From positions 310,001 to 374,000 of the forward strand of contig NZ_VSFF01000009.1 in the NCBI RefSeq assembly GCF_008085905.1: DNA of 64,000 bases. Reading direction: 5' to 3'. Below are positions 50,316 to 58,661 of this stretch, one piece after another. This stretch comes from Actinomadura syzygii (GTDB lineage Bacteria; Actinomycetota; Actinomycetes; Streptosporangiales; Streptosporangiaceae). Positions within the stretch are counted from its first letter, which is position 1; every line of letters begins with the position of its first letter. The translations under genes and the position numbers were made by a program. The notes beneath the pieces were generated by a model. It saw nothing but the letters and a program-made list of their open reading frames with translations, was not told the origin of the DNA and searched no databases.

Positions 50316-51998
50316 TCAGCGGCCGGATCGCTGGCGGCCGGTCGTCAGCAGCCGCGAGTCGGGGGGCCGGTGGACGGTCACGCGGTCCGCGGGCCGGCCG
50401 CCGGTGAGCGACTCGAACGCCCAGTCGGCGGACATCATCGCGCCCTCCTGCCAGCCGGGCAGCGGGCTGACCTGGTCGCCGATCACCATGAAGTTGCCGT
50501 GCCCGTGGACGTTGACCAGGGTCTCGTACCGCTCCCGGTGCTCGGGGAGGGTGTGGTCCCAGTCGGCCCAGGCGCCGAGCTGGTAGGGCACCTTGTGCCA
50601 GGCGACGGAGATGCCCGGCCCGTCCGGGATCACGGACCGGTCGGCGAACTCGGGGTGCAGCCGCGCCCCGGCGGCGCGGGCCGTCTCCAGCCGCTCGGCG
50701 TGCGGGCGGTCGCCGAGTTTGCGCCCGTTGCCGTAGGACGCGTACGCGCCGAGCAGGACGCCCTTGTCCGCGCGGGAGAAGTAGCCGGAGGACGGGTACC
50801 AGATCTGCGTGATCTCGTTGTCGATGAGGCTGATGCCGCCGTAGATCCGGTACTCGTCCGACTCCCAGAACCGCCGGTTCGCCTGCCAGCCGATCTTGCA
50901 CGAGGGCGCGAACTCGACGCCCGCGACGGCGCGACCGAACTCGGCGGAGAACCCGCCGAGTTCGACGGACGTCCTCAGCACCGGGACGGGAATGCTGCTC
51001 AGGCAGTAGTCGAACCTCGTGTCGTGCTCGCCGCCGGCGTCCTTCCACGCGACGCGCACCCCGTCCTCGGCGGCCCTGACGGCATGGACGGGCGCGTTGA
51101 GCGTGACCGTTCCGGCGGGCAGCGCCGCGGCTATTCCGCGGACGATGGCGTCCATTCCGCCGACCGGCTGGAACATGGTGACCTGGTAGCCGAATCCGAG
51201 GTCCCAGTAGAAATAGTGGTCCCAGAATTCACTGGCCAACACGTCCGATAGAGAGAGCGGGTCGAGCTTCTCGGGTTGTTGCGTGACGCTCAGCGGTTTC
51301 GCGATTCCCGAGCGCAGCGAGCCTTTGTAGGCGTGGTCGGTCGCGTCAAGGTCGCCGAACTCGTCCAGCAGGCCGAGCAGCTTCTCGCGCTGCGGGCCGC
51401 TCAGCTCACCGTCGAGCAGCCCTTTTCGGACGGCCGCCACCGCGCGCTCGGCGACGAATCCGCGGACGTCGTTGGAGATCCGGGCGCGCGGCACCGGCGC
51501 CCGTCCCCAGGCCGAATCGGTCTGGTACAGATTCCTGGCGCTCTGCATGAGGAACGGTTCGAGCTGGATGCCGAGGCGCCGGCACATCCCGAAGACCCGC
51601 TGGTCGTCGAAGGAGAGCCGGGCCGGACCGAGGTTGGCGTAGAGGCCGCGGTCCAGCCGGCACGTCTGGGTGCGGACCGACCCGTCCGCCCACACCTCGG
51701 TGATCCGGTCGCCGCGGCGGGCGGTGAAGCTGCGGCCGCCGACCCGTCCCTGCGCCTCCAGGACGGTCACCGCGTACCCCGCCTCGATGAACCTGAGCGC
51801 GGCGGTCAGCCCGCTGACACCGGCGCCGAGGATCGCGACGGTCCCCCGCCGGCCCCCCTTGCGCGGCGGCACCGCCGCGCCGGTGGGCGCGGGCGCCGCG
51901 TGCGCCGGCGCGACCCCGGTCATGGCCTGCAGCAAAGTCGCGGACGCGGCCATGCCGAGGAACCTGCGGCGCGAAGAGCCATTGTGCGACTGGTCCAT
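50316..51998 (-). CDS. Tat-exported flavin amine oxidase (MAO/LAAO-like)
   Basis: A 560-aa FAD-dependent oxidase of primary amines or L-amino acids, releasing aldehyde or keto acid, ammonia and peroxide. A Tat signal 'SSRRRFLGMAASATLLQAMT' ends at AHA (about 35). The FAD-binding motif is 'VAILGAGVSGLTAALRFIEAG' minus its last residues, followed by 'VLEAQGRVGGRSFT' (GG doublet). 'MVIGDQVSPLPGWQEGAMMS' near the end is the C-terminal FAD/aromatic-cage strand. ATG 51998 or the adjacent 52001 is the start, given AAGGAG just upstream. It is convergent with the S15 peptidase: peptides to amino acids to keto acids would be a coherent extracellular scheme (inference). Confidence 0.9.
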   Translation of the reverse strand: MDQSHNGSSRRRFLGMAASATLLQAMTGVAPAHAAPAPTGAAVPPRKGGRRGTVAILGAGVSGLTAALRFIEAGYAVTVLEAQGRVGGRSFTARRGDRITEVWADGSVRTQTCRLDRGLYANLGPARLSFDDQRVFGMCRRLGIQLEPFLMQSARNLYQTDSAWGRAPVPRARISNDVRGFVAERAVAAVRKGLLDGELSGPQREKLLGLLDEFGDLDATDHAYKGSLRSGIAKPLSVTQQPEKLDPLSLSDVLASEFWDHYFYWDLGFGYQVTMFQPVGGMDAIVRGIAAALPAGTVTLNAPVHAVRAAEDGVRVAWKDAGGEHDTRFDYCLSSIPVPVLRTSVELGGFSAEFGRAVAGVEFAPSCKIGWQANRRFWESDEYRIYGGISLIDNEITQIWYPSSGYFSRADKGVLLGAYASYGNGRKLGDRPHAERLETARAAGARLHPEFADRSVIPDGPGISVAWHKVPYQLGAWADWDHTLPEHRERYETLVNVHGHGNFMVIGDQVSPLPGWQEGAMMSADWAFESLTGGRPADRVTVHRPPDSRLLTTGRQRSGR

Positions 51999-52205
51999 CA
52001 TGCTCCTTCTGGGAGACGTCGACGGGCGACACATGAACGGACAGCACGGTAAATGACAAAAGCGCCCGCTAACAGACGCTAAAAATGCCCAAGTTGATCA
52101 ATTGATGCGACAGCGACAGCTCATCGAGCGAAACCCGTCCCGGCCAGGACCGGTCAGTGAAATTCGACACACGCCATTGCCGGAGCCCCGCTTTTCAAGG
52201 GGAAA

Positions 52206-52242
52206 GGGCCCGCCGTCCCACCCCTCCGGGGGCGGCGGGCCC
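52206..52242 (-). terminator. Terminator of the MBL-fold gene
   Basis: GGGCCCGCCG (52206-52215) pairs perfectly with CGGCGGGCCC (52233-52242); the loop can add CCC/GGG pairs. Starts 9 bp after the stop at 52251. Confidence 0.75.
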
Positions 52243-52250
52243 GCGGGGTG

Positions 52251-53030
52251 TCAGAGGCCGATCTCCTCGCCCTGCTTGAGCAGGTGGAGCCGGGCGTCGA
52301 GGCCGGCGGCGGCGAACGCGGGCGCGATCGTGTCGCGGCCCTCCGTGAAGTGCGCCCAGCCCTCGAAGTGCAGCGGGACGACCTGCCCCGCCCGCAGGAT
52401 CCCGGCGGCCTCGGCCGCGGCGACGCTGCCGAGCGTGAGGTCGCCGTCGAGGGCAGGGTTCCGCGCGGCGCCCATGAACAGCACCGCGACGTCGACCGGC
52501 GCGAACCGGTCGGCGATCGCGCGGACGACGTCCAGGGACGCGTTGTCGCCGCTCACGTACACGGTGGGCAACCCGTCCCCGGACAGGACGAACCCGGTGA
52601 CCGGACCGGTGATGTGCTCGGTGCCGTCCGGACCGTGCTGGGCCGGCACGCCCGTCACGCGGAGAGTCCCCCCGTCGGGACGCGGAATCTCGACGTCCTC
52701 CCAGTTCGGGAGCGCGCGGGCGGTGCCGCCGAGCCGTCCGGCGGCGGTCTCGGTCGTGAGCGTCAGCGGGACGTCGGCGAGGAACGCGCGGCCGCCCTTG
52801 TCGAGGTTGTCGGGGTGCTGGTCGTGGGAGAGCAGCACGGCGTCGACGGGACCGATGTCGCCCGGTCCGGTGATGGCGTCGGAGGTCTTGACCAGCGTGC
52901 GCGGTCCGAGCGGGTAGTCGCCCGCCGGGTCGAACGTCGGGTCGGTGACGAGCCGGACCCCTCCGATGCGCACGACGGCGCTCGGCCCCCCGAGGTACCT
53001 GACGTTCAGCAGTGACTCCGTGCCGGACAT
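52251..53030 (-). CDS. MBL-fold metal-dependent hydrolase (UlaG-like)
   Basis: A 259-aa metallo-beta-lactamase-fold enzyme. The metal motif HxHxDH appears as 'LSHDQHPDNLD' with Asn in place of the last His, a common UlaG-like variation. Other ligands are 'VPAQHGPDG' (His), 'VYVSGDNASLD' (Asp) and 'VVPLHFEGWAHF' (His). 'RIGGVRLVTDPTFDP' is the typical N-terminal strand. No signal peptide. Probably hydrolyses a lactone, ester or phosphoester; substrate unknown. ATG 53030, expressed alone leftward with its own terminator. Confidence 0.87.
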   Translation of the reverse strand: MSGTESLLNVRYLGGPSAVVRIGGVRLVTDPTFDPAGDYPLGPRTLVKTSDAITGPGDIGPVDAVLLSHDQHPDNLDKGGRAFLADVPLTLTTETAAGRLGGTARALPNWEDVEIPRPDGGTLRVTGVPAQHGPDGTEHITGPVTGFVLSGDGLPTVYVSGDNASLDVVRAIADRFAPVDVAVLFMGAARNPALDGDLTLGSVAAAEAAGILRAGQVVPLHFEGWAHFTEGRDTIAPAFAAAGLDARLHLLKQGEEIGL

Positions 53031-53102
53031 GGGCCCGCCTTCTTCTTGATCGATCGAATGCGTACTCCCCGGTCAAGCCGGGCATCCGGCCGGAAATTCC
53101 CC

Positions 53103-54188
53103 TCAGGAGCGGTTGTCGGTGTCCTTGCTCGGCTGGACGCGTTTCGGCTCGCCCGGCATCTTCGGATAGTTCGGCGGATACGGCATGTCGCCGAGGCCGT
53201 GCTCGCGCTCGTCGCGGTCGGCGAGGTCGAGCAGGCCCTCCAGGGAGAACGCCTCGTCGTCGATGGCGGCGTGCAGGTCGCCCACCTTCGCGAACCGGGC
53301 GGGCATGGTCGCGATGGTGAAGTCGTGCGGATCGACGTCGGCCAGCTCGTCCCAGGTCACGGGCGCGGAGACGGGCGCGTGCGGGGCCGGGCGGACGCTG
53401 TAGGCGGACGCGATCGTCCGGTCGCGGGCGTTCTGGTTGTAGTCGATGAACACCTGCTCGCCCCGCTCCTCCTTCCACCAGCGGGTGGTGACGTCGGCGG
53501 GGGCGCGGCGCTCCACCTCGCGGCCGAACGCGAGCGCGGCCCGGCGGACCTCGGTGAACGTCCAGCGCGGCTCGATCCGCACGTAGATGTGCACGCCGCC
53601 CTTGCCGGACGTCTTGACGAACCCGGTGAGCCCGAGTTCGGACAGCAGCTCGCGGGCCGGGCCGAGCGCCACCCGCACCGCGTCGGAGAAGTCGGTGCCC
53701 GGCTGCGGGTCGAGGTCGACGCGCAGCTCGTCCGGGTGGTCGACGTCGCCGTCCCGGACGGGCCACGGGTGGAACGTCAGCGTGCCGAGGTTGGCCGCCC
53801 AGGCGATCACGGCGACCTCGGTCGGGCGCACCTCGTCGGCGAAGCGGCCGCTCGGGAACGCGATCTTCGACGTGCGGACCCAGTCGGGCGCGCCCTTCGG
53901 CACGCGCTTCTGGTAGAACGCGTCGGACTTGCCCGCGCCGTAGCCCGCCTGGCCGCGGGCGTAGTCCTCCCGGGTGGCCATGCGGGCGCCCTCGAAGACG
54001 CCGGCGGGCCAGCGCTCCAGCGTCGTCGGACGGTTCCGGGTCGCGCGCAGGATGCCCTCCCCCACGGCGATGTAGTACTCCACGAGCTGGCGCTTGGTGT
54101 AGCCGTGCTCAGGAAAGTAGACCTTGTCGGGGTTGGACACCTTGACGAGCCGATCCCCGACCGGGATCTCGATGTAGGGCGAGGCCAT
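53103..54188 (-). CDS. LigD-type polymerase/primase domain protein
   Basis: A 361-aa archaeo-eukaryotic-primase-fold polymerase equal to the LigD POL domain. Motif I 'LRVDLDPQPGTDF' has the DxD metal-binding pair. 'LVKTSGKGGVHIYVRI' is motif II (nucleotide-binding SGxxGxH). 'VFIDYNQNARDRTIASAYSV' is motif III, with the third Asp and template-positioning residues. 'KVSNPDKVYFPEHGYTKRQL' opens the domain. Stand-alone polymerases of this kind add nucleotides at breaks with Ku and an ATP ligase; the LigC-type ligase is at 35405. ATG 54188, divergent from msrB by 63 bp. Confidence 0.92.
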   Translation of the reverse strand: MASPYIEIPVGDRLVKVSNPDKVYFPEHGYTKRQLVEYYIAVGEGILRATRNRPTTLERWPAGVFEGARMATREDYARGQAGYGAGKSDAFYQKRVPKGAPDWVRTSKIAFPSGRFADEVRPTEVAVIAWAANLGTLTFHPWPVRDGDVDHPDELRVDLDPQPGTDFSDAVRVALGPARELLSELGLTGFVKTSGKGGVHIYVRIEPRWTFTEVRRAALAFGREVERRAPADVTTRWWKEERGEQVFIDYNQNARDRTIASAYSVRPAPHAPVSAPVTWDELADVDPHDFTIATMPARFAKVGDLHAAIDDEAFSLEGLLDLADRDEREHGLGDMPYPPNYPKMPGEPKRVQPSKDTDNRS

Positions 54189-54251
54189 GCAAGCACGTTA
54201 ACCCACAGGTCGGACAGGCGGCTCGGACGGGGAGCCGGGTACGTTCGAGGT

Positions 54252-54653
54252 ATGGAGAAGATCCGCAAGAGCGAGGAAGAGTGGCGGGCCGAGCTGAAGC
54301 CCGAGGAGTTCCGCGTGCTGCGGGAGGCGGGCACCGAGAAGCCGTTCACCGGCGAGTACACCGACACGAAGACGGTCGGGGTGTACCGCTGCCGCGCCTG
54401 CGGGACGGAGCTGTTCCGCTCGGAGACCAAGTTCGAGAGCCACTGCGGCTGGCCGTCGTTCTACGCGCCGTCCGACTCGGACGCGGTCACCCTGATCGAG
54501 GACCGCTCGCTCGGCATGGTCCGGACCGAGGTCCGGTGCGCGGTGTGCGACTCGCACCTCGGGCACGTGTTCCACGGCGAGGGCTACGCCACCCCGACCG
54601 ACGACCGGTACTGCATCAACTCGATCTCGCTGACCCTCGAGCCGGCCGAGTAG
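54252..54653 (+). CDS. msrB: Peptide methionine-R-sulfoxide reductase
   Basis: A 133-aa cytosolic enzyme reducing methionine-R-sulfoxide in proteins. Two CxxC pairs for structural zinc ('YRCRACGTELF' and 'VRCAVCDSHLGHVF') and the catalytic 'DDRYCINSISL' (Cys about residue 124) are all present. 'SHCGWPSFY' is the conserved substrate-binding loop. The protein starts 'EKIRKSEEEWRAELKPEEF', typical of MsrB. ATG 54252 follows GAGGT. Alone, divergent from the LigD-type gene. Confidence 0.96.
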   Translation: MEKIRKSEEEWRAELKPEEFRVLREAGTEKPFTGEYTDTKTVGVYRCRACGTELFRSETKFESHCGWPSFYAPSDSDAVTLIEDRSLGMVRTEVRCAVCDSHLGHVFHGEGYATPTDDRYCINSISLTLEPAE

Positions 54654-54665
54654 CCGCGGGTACTG

Positions 54666-55256
54666 CTACGGGGTTTCGCTGACCTCGCAGGAGTCCTTCG
54701 CGCTCTGCTTGTTGGCGAGGATGACGCTGCCGTTGTCGTCGCTCTCCCCGTGCACGAACACGCGGGGCTCGTCGTCGCCGCCGTCCTTGAGGAACTGCGT
54801 CGTCCACTTGCAGAGGTCGAGGGCGGGCTTGGAGTTCTCGTCCTCTTCCTTGAGGTCGGTGTAGACCCGGACGAAGCTGCCGCTGCGCCGGACGTCCGTG
54901 ACGTGCTTGACGACCTTCTTGCCCGGGTCCTTCGTCTCGAAGTAGGGGACCGCGTCGGTGACCTCGTCGGGGTCGCCGACCGCGTCCACCTGCTCGTGCG
55001 GGGACGGCGACGCCGCGGCGCGGGCCTCGGCGGCCGTCCTGGACGCGGAGCCCGGGCCGCCGCCACCGCCGGGCAGTGCCAGCGCGGCGCCCGCCGCGAG
55101 CGCCGCCGCCGCGGTGAGCCCGGCCCCGGCGAGGACCAGCCGGCGCCGCCGCGACGCGACCAGCCGCTTCCAGCGGACGGCGAGCGCGGACGGCGGCTTC
55201 GCGTGCCGGCCGCGGGACTGCTGCTTGGCGGAGGACTGGGCGGGAGACTCGGTCAC
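54666..55256 (-). CDS. Single-TM anchored hypothetical protein
   Basis: A 196-aa protein. A basic cytoplasmic N-terminus (about 1-38, 'KRLVASRRRRLVLAG') runs into one TM helix ('AGLTAAAALAAGAALALPG'). A Ser/Ala/Pro linker and an exported, charged domain of about 120 residues with two Cys ('LDLCKWTTQF', 'KDSCEVSETP') that could form a disulfide follow. GTG 55256 (VTESPAQSS) is chosen as the first start below the Arg-rich shadow; ribosome site is weak. No family recognised; it may sense or bind at the cell surface. Convergent with msrB, 12 bp apart. Confidence 0.7.
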   Translation of the reverse strand: MTESPAQSSAKQQSRGRHAKPPSALAVRWKRLVASRRRRLVLAGAGLTAAAALAAGAALALPGGGGGPGSASRTAAEARAAASPSPHEQVDAVGDPDEVTDAVPYFETKDPGKKVVKHVTDVRRSGSFVRVYTDLKEEDENSKPALDLCKWTTQFLKDGGDDEPRVFVHGESDDNGSVILANKQSAKDSCEVSETP

Positions 55257-55332
55257 GGACCGCACCCTACTGCCGATCAGCCGTCCGTTCGGCCCGTCCC
55301 CGCCGAGACGGCCGAACGAGTCGCCGGGACGG

Positions 55333-56031
55333 CTAGGCCAGGTTCGCGACCAGCTCGCCGACCGGCTTGCGGCGCCCGGTGTAGAACGGCACCTCAAGGC
55401 GGGTGTGCACGCGCGCCCGCGCGGCCCGCAGGTGGCGCATCAGGTCGACGATGCGGTGCAGCTCGTCGGCCTCGAACGCCAGCATCCACTCGTAGTCGCC
55501 GAGCGCGAACGACGCGACCGTGTTGGCCCGGACGTCCGGGTACTCGCGCGCCATCTTGCCGTGCTCGGCGAGCATGGCGCGGCGCTCCTCGTCCGGCAGC
55601 AGGTACCACTCGTACGACCGGACGAACGGGTACACGCACACGTAGGCGCGGGGCTCCTCCTCCGCGAGGAACGCCGGGATGTGGCTCTTGTTGAACTCCG
55701 CCGGGCGGTGCAGCGCCATCTGCGACCACACCGGCTCGCTCGCGCGGCCGAGGGCCGTCCGGCGGAACCGGGTGTAGACCTCCTGGAGGTCGTCGGACGT
55801 GGGCGCGTGCCACCAGAACATGTAGTCGGCGTCGGCGCGCAGCCCGGCGACGTCGTAGGCGCCGCGGGTGGTCACGTCCTTCTCGGCGGCCTGGTCCAGG
55901 AGGTCCTGGACCTCGGCCGCGTCGCGCTCGCCGACCGTCCCCGGCTTCGCCACGCGGAAGACCGACCACATGGTGTAGCGGATGACGTCATTGAGTTCGC
56001 GTGCCTTCGGCCTGCCCGCCGGCTGCGTCAT
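55333..56031 (-). CDS. chdC: Coproheme decarboxylase (HemQ/ChdC)
   Basis: A 232-aa chlorite-dismutase-family enzyme that turns Fe-coproporphyrin III into haem b by two oxidative decarboxylations, the last step of the Gram-positive haem route. 'LRADADYMFWWHAPTSDDLQ' and 'VYPFVRSYEWYLLPDEERR' are typical; the catalytic Tyr lies in 'FVRSYEWYL'. 'LALGDYEW-like' 'FALGDYEWMLAFEADEL' leads to the distal pocket and 'HRIVDLMRHLR' follows. No signal peptide. ATG 56031 has AAGGAG upstream and lies 44 bp inside the 3' end of the oxidase gene, so the two are tightly coupled. Confidence 0.95.
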   Translation of the reverse strand: MTQPAGRPKARELNDVIRYTMWSVFRVAKPGTVGERDAAEVQDLLDQAAEKDVTTRGAYDVAGLRADADYMFWWHAPTSDDLQEVYTRFRRTALGRASEPVWSQMALHRPAEFNKSHIPAFLAEEEPRAYVCVYPFVRSYEWYLLPDEERRAMLAEHGKMAREYPDVRANTVASFALGDYEWMLAFEADELHRIVDLMRHLRAARARVHTRLEVPFYTGRRKPVGELVANLA

Positions 56032-57487
56032 GGTCTGCTCCTTCTCGGCTGCGCACATGCTCGACCATCCGGGCGGCCGCCGCGCGTGCCGAGGCGACGC
56101 ACGCGGGGATGCCGAGCCCGTCGTAGGCGGCGCCCGCGACGGCGAGCCCCGGCGCCGCGGCGACCGCCGCCCGGACCTTGGCCACGCGGTCGGCGTGGCC
56201 CACGTTGTACTGCGGGAGGCCGCCGCCCCACCGGGTCACCCGGCTCTCGACGGGCGCCCCGGACACGCCGCAGGTCGCGGCGAGCTCGGCGGTCGCGGCG
56301 GCGACCAGCTCCTCGTCCGGACGCTGGAGGACGTGCTCCTCGCCGAACCGTCCGATGGAGCACCGCACCGCCAGGATGCCCGGGTCGCGGTCTCGCAAGT
56401 GAGGCCATTTTACCGAGCTGAACGTGACGGCCTTGACACCCCGTCCGCCGTGCTCGGGATCGCTCTCCAAGGCCGGGACGAGGTACCCGCTCCCCTCCAG
56501 CGGGCGCGGGAACGCTTCCGCCCGGTAGGCGAGCGTGACGATCGCCATGCTGGCGTAGTCGATACCGGCCAGCTCGCGGGCCGCGGCGGGGACGTCCGCC
56601 TCCAGCAGCCGGGACGCGGGGGCCGCCGGGACGGCGATCACCACGGCGTCGGCGTCGAGGTACTCGGGGTCGCGGGCGGGGCCGACGGTGAGCCGCCAGC
56701 CGCCGTCGCGGCGGCGCAGCTCGCGGACCATGGCGCCGGTCCTGACCGTGCCGCCCGCGGCGGCGATGTCGTCCGCGACGAGGTGCGGGAGGGTGCCGAG
56801 GCCGTCCGGGAGGGTCGCGAACACCGGGCCCTGGTTCGCGGGCGCGGCGGCCCTGATGCCCTGCACGGCGTTGATCAGCGACCGGTGGGCGCGCGCGGCG
56901 GCGGCGACGGCGGGCAGCGTCGAGTCGAAGGACAGCAGCTCCGCGCGGCCCGCGTAGACGCCGCCGAGCAGCGGCTCGACGAGCCGGTCGACGACCTCCT
57001 GACCCACCCGAGCGCCGATGAATTCGGCGACGGACACGTCCTCGCCGCGCGGAGTCTCCGGCAGCACGAGGTCGAGCGGCACGCGCGCCAGCCCGGCCGG
57101 GGACAGCACCTGCGCGGCGGCGAGCGCCCGCAGATCGGACGGGACGCCCATGACCTGCCCGGCCGGGATCGGCCGCAACGCCCCCCGGCTGAAGATCCCC
57201 GAGGACGTGGTGCCGGGGTTCACGAGGTCGTCGGCCCGGCCCAGCGCGCCGACCAGGTCGAGGCCCTCGGGACGGCGGGCGAGCATCGACTCGGCGCCCT
57301 CGTCCACCGGGATCCCGGCGATCTCGCTGACCCGCAGCTTGCCGCCGATCCGCGGGGAGCCCTCCAGGACCGTGACCCTGACGCCGTCGCGGGCGAGCAG
57401 GCGCGCGGCGGCGAGGCCCGCGACGCCGCCCCCGACGACGACCGCGTGCGCGGCCGGAGCGGTCTTGACGGCGCGGGAGCTGCTCAT
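55988..57487 (-). CDS. cgoX: Coproporphyrinogen III oxidase (CgoX/HemY)
   Basis: A 499-aa FAD enzyme oxidising coproporphyrinogen III to coproporphyrin III (the HemY/CgoX role in organisms with ChdC). The FAD motif is 'HAVVVGGGVAGLAAARLLAR', followed by 'VTVLEGSPRIGGKLR'. 'VDEGAESMLARRPEGLDLV' contacts substrate. 'LPQYNVGHADRVAKV' and 'VAGAAYDGLGIPACVASARA' are the C-terminal HemY signatures. ATG 57487. Its C-terminus overlaps the chdC start by 44 bp. hemE is 1.2 kb away on the same strand, with a convergent lipoprotein gene between. Confidence 0.94.
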   Translation of the reverse strand: MSSSRAVKTAPAAHAVVVGGGVAGLAAARLLARDGVRVTVLEGSPRIGGKLRVSEIAGIPVDEGAESMLARRPEGLDLVGALGRADDLVNPGTTSSGIFSRGALRPIPAGQVMGVPSDLRALAAAQVLSPAGLARVPLDLVLPETPRGEDVSVAEFIGARVGQEVVDRLVEPLLGGVYAGRAELLSFDSTLPAVAAAARAHRSLINAVQGIRAAAPANQGPVFATLPDGLGTLPHLVADDIAAAGGTVRTGAMVRELRRRDGGWRLTVGPARDPEYLDADAVVIAVPAAPASRLLEADVPAAARELAGIDYASMAIVTLAYRAEAFPRPLEGSGYLVPALESDPEHGGRGVKAVTFSSVKWPHLRDRDPGILAVRCSIGRFGEEHVLQRPDEELVAAATAELAATCGVSGAPVESRVTRWGGGLPQYNVGHADRVAKVRAAVAAAPGLAVAGAAYDGLGIPACVASARAAAARMVEHVRSREGADHDAAGGQAEGTRTQ

Positions 57488-57695
57488 GTCCTCCAGCCTC
57501 CCAGACGACCCGCCGGACCTCGCACCGGGGCGGGCGTGCGCCAGAGCGGGTGCCAGGGCGTGCGCGCTCGCCGCCGTGATCGCGGCGCGCCTCGTTCGTG
57601 CCCGTATCGCGACTCGGGCACGGGAACGGTGGTTCGCGCCACCTCGTCCAAGCGCCATGGAGATCGTCGGGCTTGTGCGGAACGGATCGGGAACC

Positions 57696-58661
57696 ATGAG
57701 ACGGGCGCGCGTCCCCCACGTCGTGGCCGTCCTGCTGGTCGCCGGGACGCTGGCGGCGTGCGGGGGCGGCGGCGACTCCGGCGGAGGCTCGGAGTCCGCC
57801 GACCGCGGCGTGGCGGGGGCCCCGGCCGCGCCGAGCGCCGAACGCGCCCCGGCGGGCGGCACGGCGGGCGGCACGGGGAACGGCACGGCCGGGGGCCGGA
57901 CCGGCGAGCGCGGCGGCTCGCCCCGCCCGCAGGCGCCCCTGGACGCCGGGCGCGAGGTCGTCCACACAGCGCGGCTCCAGGTCCGGGCGAAGGACGTGGA
58001 CGCGTCGGCGACCAAGGCGAAGCAGTTGGTCGGCGCGGTCGGAGGCTACGTCGAGCGGGAGTCCAGCTCGACCGACCCGGCCCGCTCGGAGATCACGCTG
58101 AAGATCCCCGTCGCCCGGTACGGCGAGGTGCTCGACCAGCTCGGCACGCAGCTCGGCTCGAAGCTGTCCCTCACCCAGGAGGCCGAGGACGTCACGGGCG
58201 AGGTCGCGGACGTCGAGGCCCGCGTGCGCTCCGCCAGGGCGACCCTGGACACCTACCGCAAGCTGCTCGGACGCGCGAGCTCGATCACCGAGATCATGAA
58301 CATCGAGAACGAGATCGCCGGGCGCGAGGCCGACCTGGAGGCGCTCCAGGCGCGGCAGAAGGCCCTCAAGAACCGCACCCAGTTCGCGACCGTGACGGTG
58401 CTGCTGGTGGGCGAGTCCGTCCCGGCCGGCAAGAAGGACGAGAGGGGCGGGTTCGTCGGCGCGCTCGGCGACGGCTGGCACGCGCTGACCGCGTTCGCGG
58501 GCGGCGTCGCCGTCCTGCTGGGCTGGCTGCTGCCGTTTCTGGTCGCGGCGGCGGTGCTCGGCGTCCCGGCGCTGGTCTTCCGGCGCCGCCTGCGCGCCCG
58601 GTTCGGACGCCGCCGCCCTTCGCCGCCCGCCCCCTCGTCCTCGGAGAGCCCGGCCGGCTAG
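57696..58661 (+). CDS. DUF4349 lipoprotein
   Basis: A 321-aa membrane-associated protein. The signal peptide ends in lipobox LAAC (Cys about 22), then a Gly/Ala/Thr-rich linker. The DUF4349 domain (about 85-250) starts 'VVHTARLQVRAKDVDASATK' and has a central coiled coil ('DTYRKLLGRASSITEIMNIE', 'EADLEALQARQKALKNRTQF'). A C-terminal TM helix 'GGVAVLLGWLLPFLVAAAVL' precedes a basic tail. ATG 57696 is preferred; an in-frame ATG at 57657 would weaken the signal. Function unknown. Stop shares CTAG with hemE's stop. Confidence 0.87.
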   Translation: MRRARVPHVVAVLLVAGTLAACGGGGDSGGGSESADRGVAGAPAAPSAERAPAGGTAGGTGNGTAGGRTGERGGSPRPQAPLDAGREVVHTARLQVRAKDVDASATKAKQLVGAVGGYVERESSSTDPARSEITLKIPVARYGEVLDQLGTQLGSKLSLTQEAEDVTGEVADVEARVRSARATLDTYRKLLGRASSITEIMNIENEIAGREADLEALQARQKALKNRTQFATVTVLLVGESVPAGKKDERGGFVGALGDGWHALTAFAGGVAVLLGWLLPFLVAAAVLGVPALVFRRRLRARFGRRRPSPPAPSSSESPAG

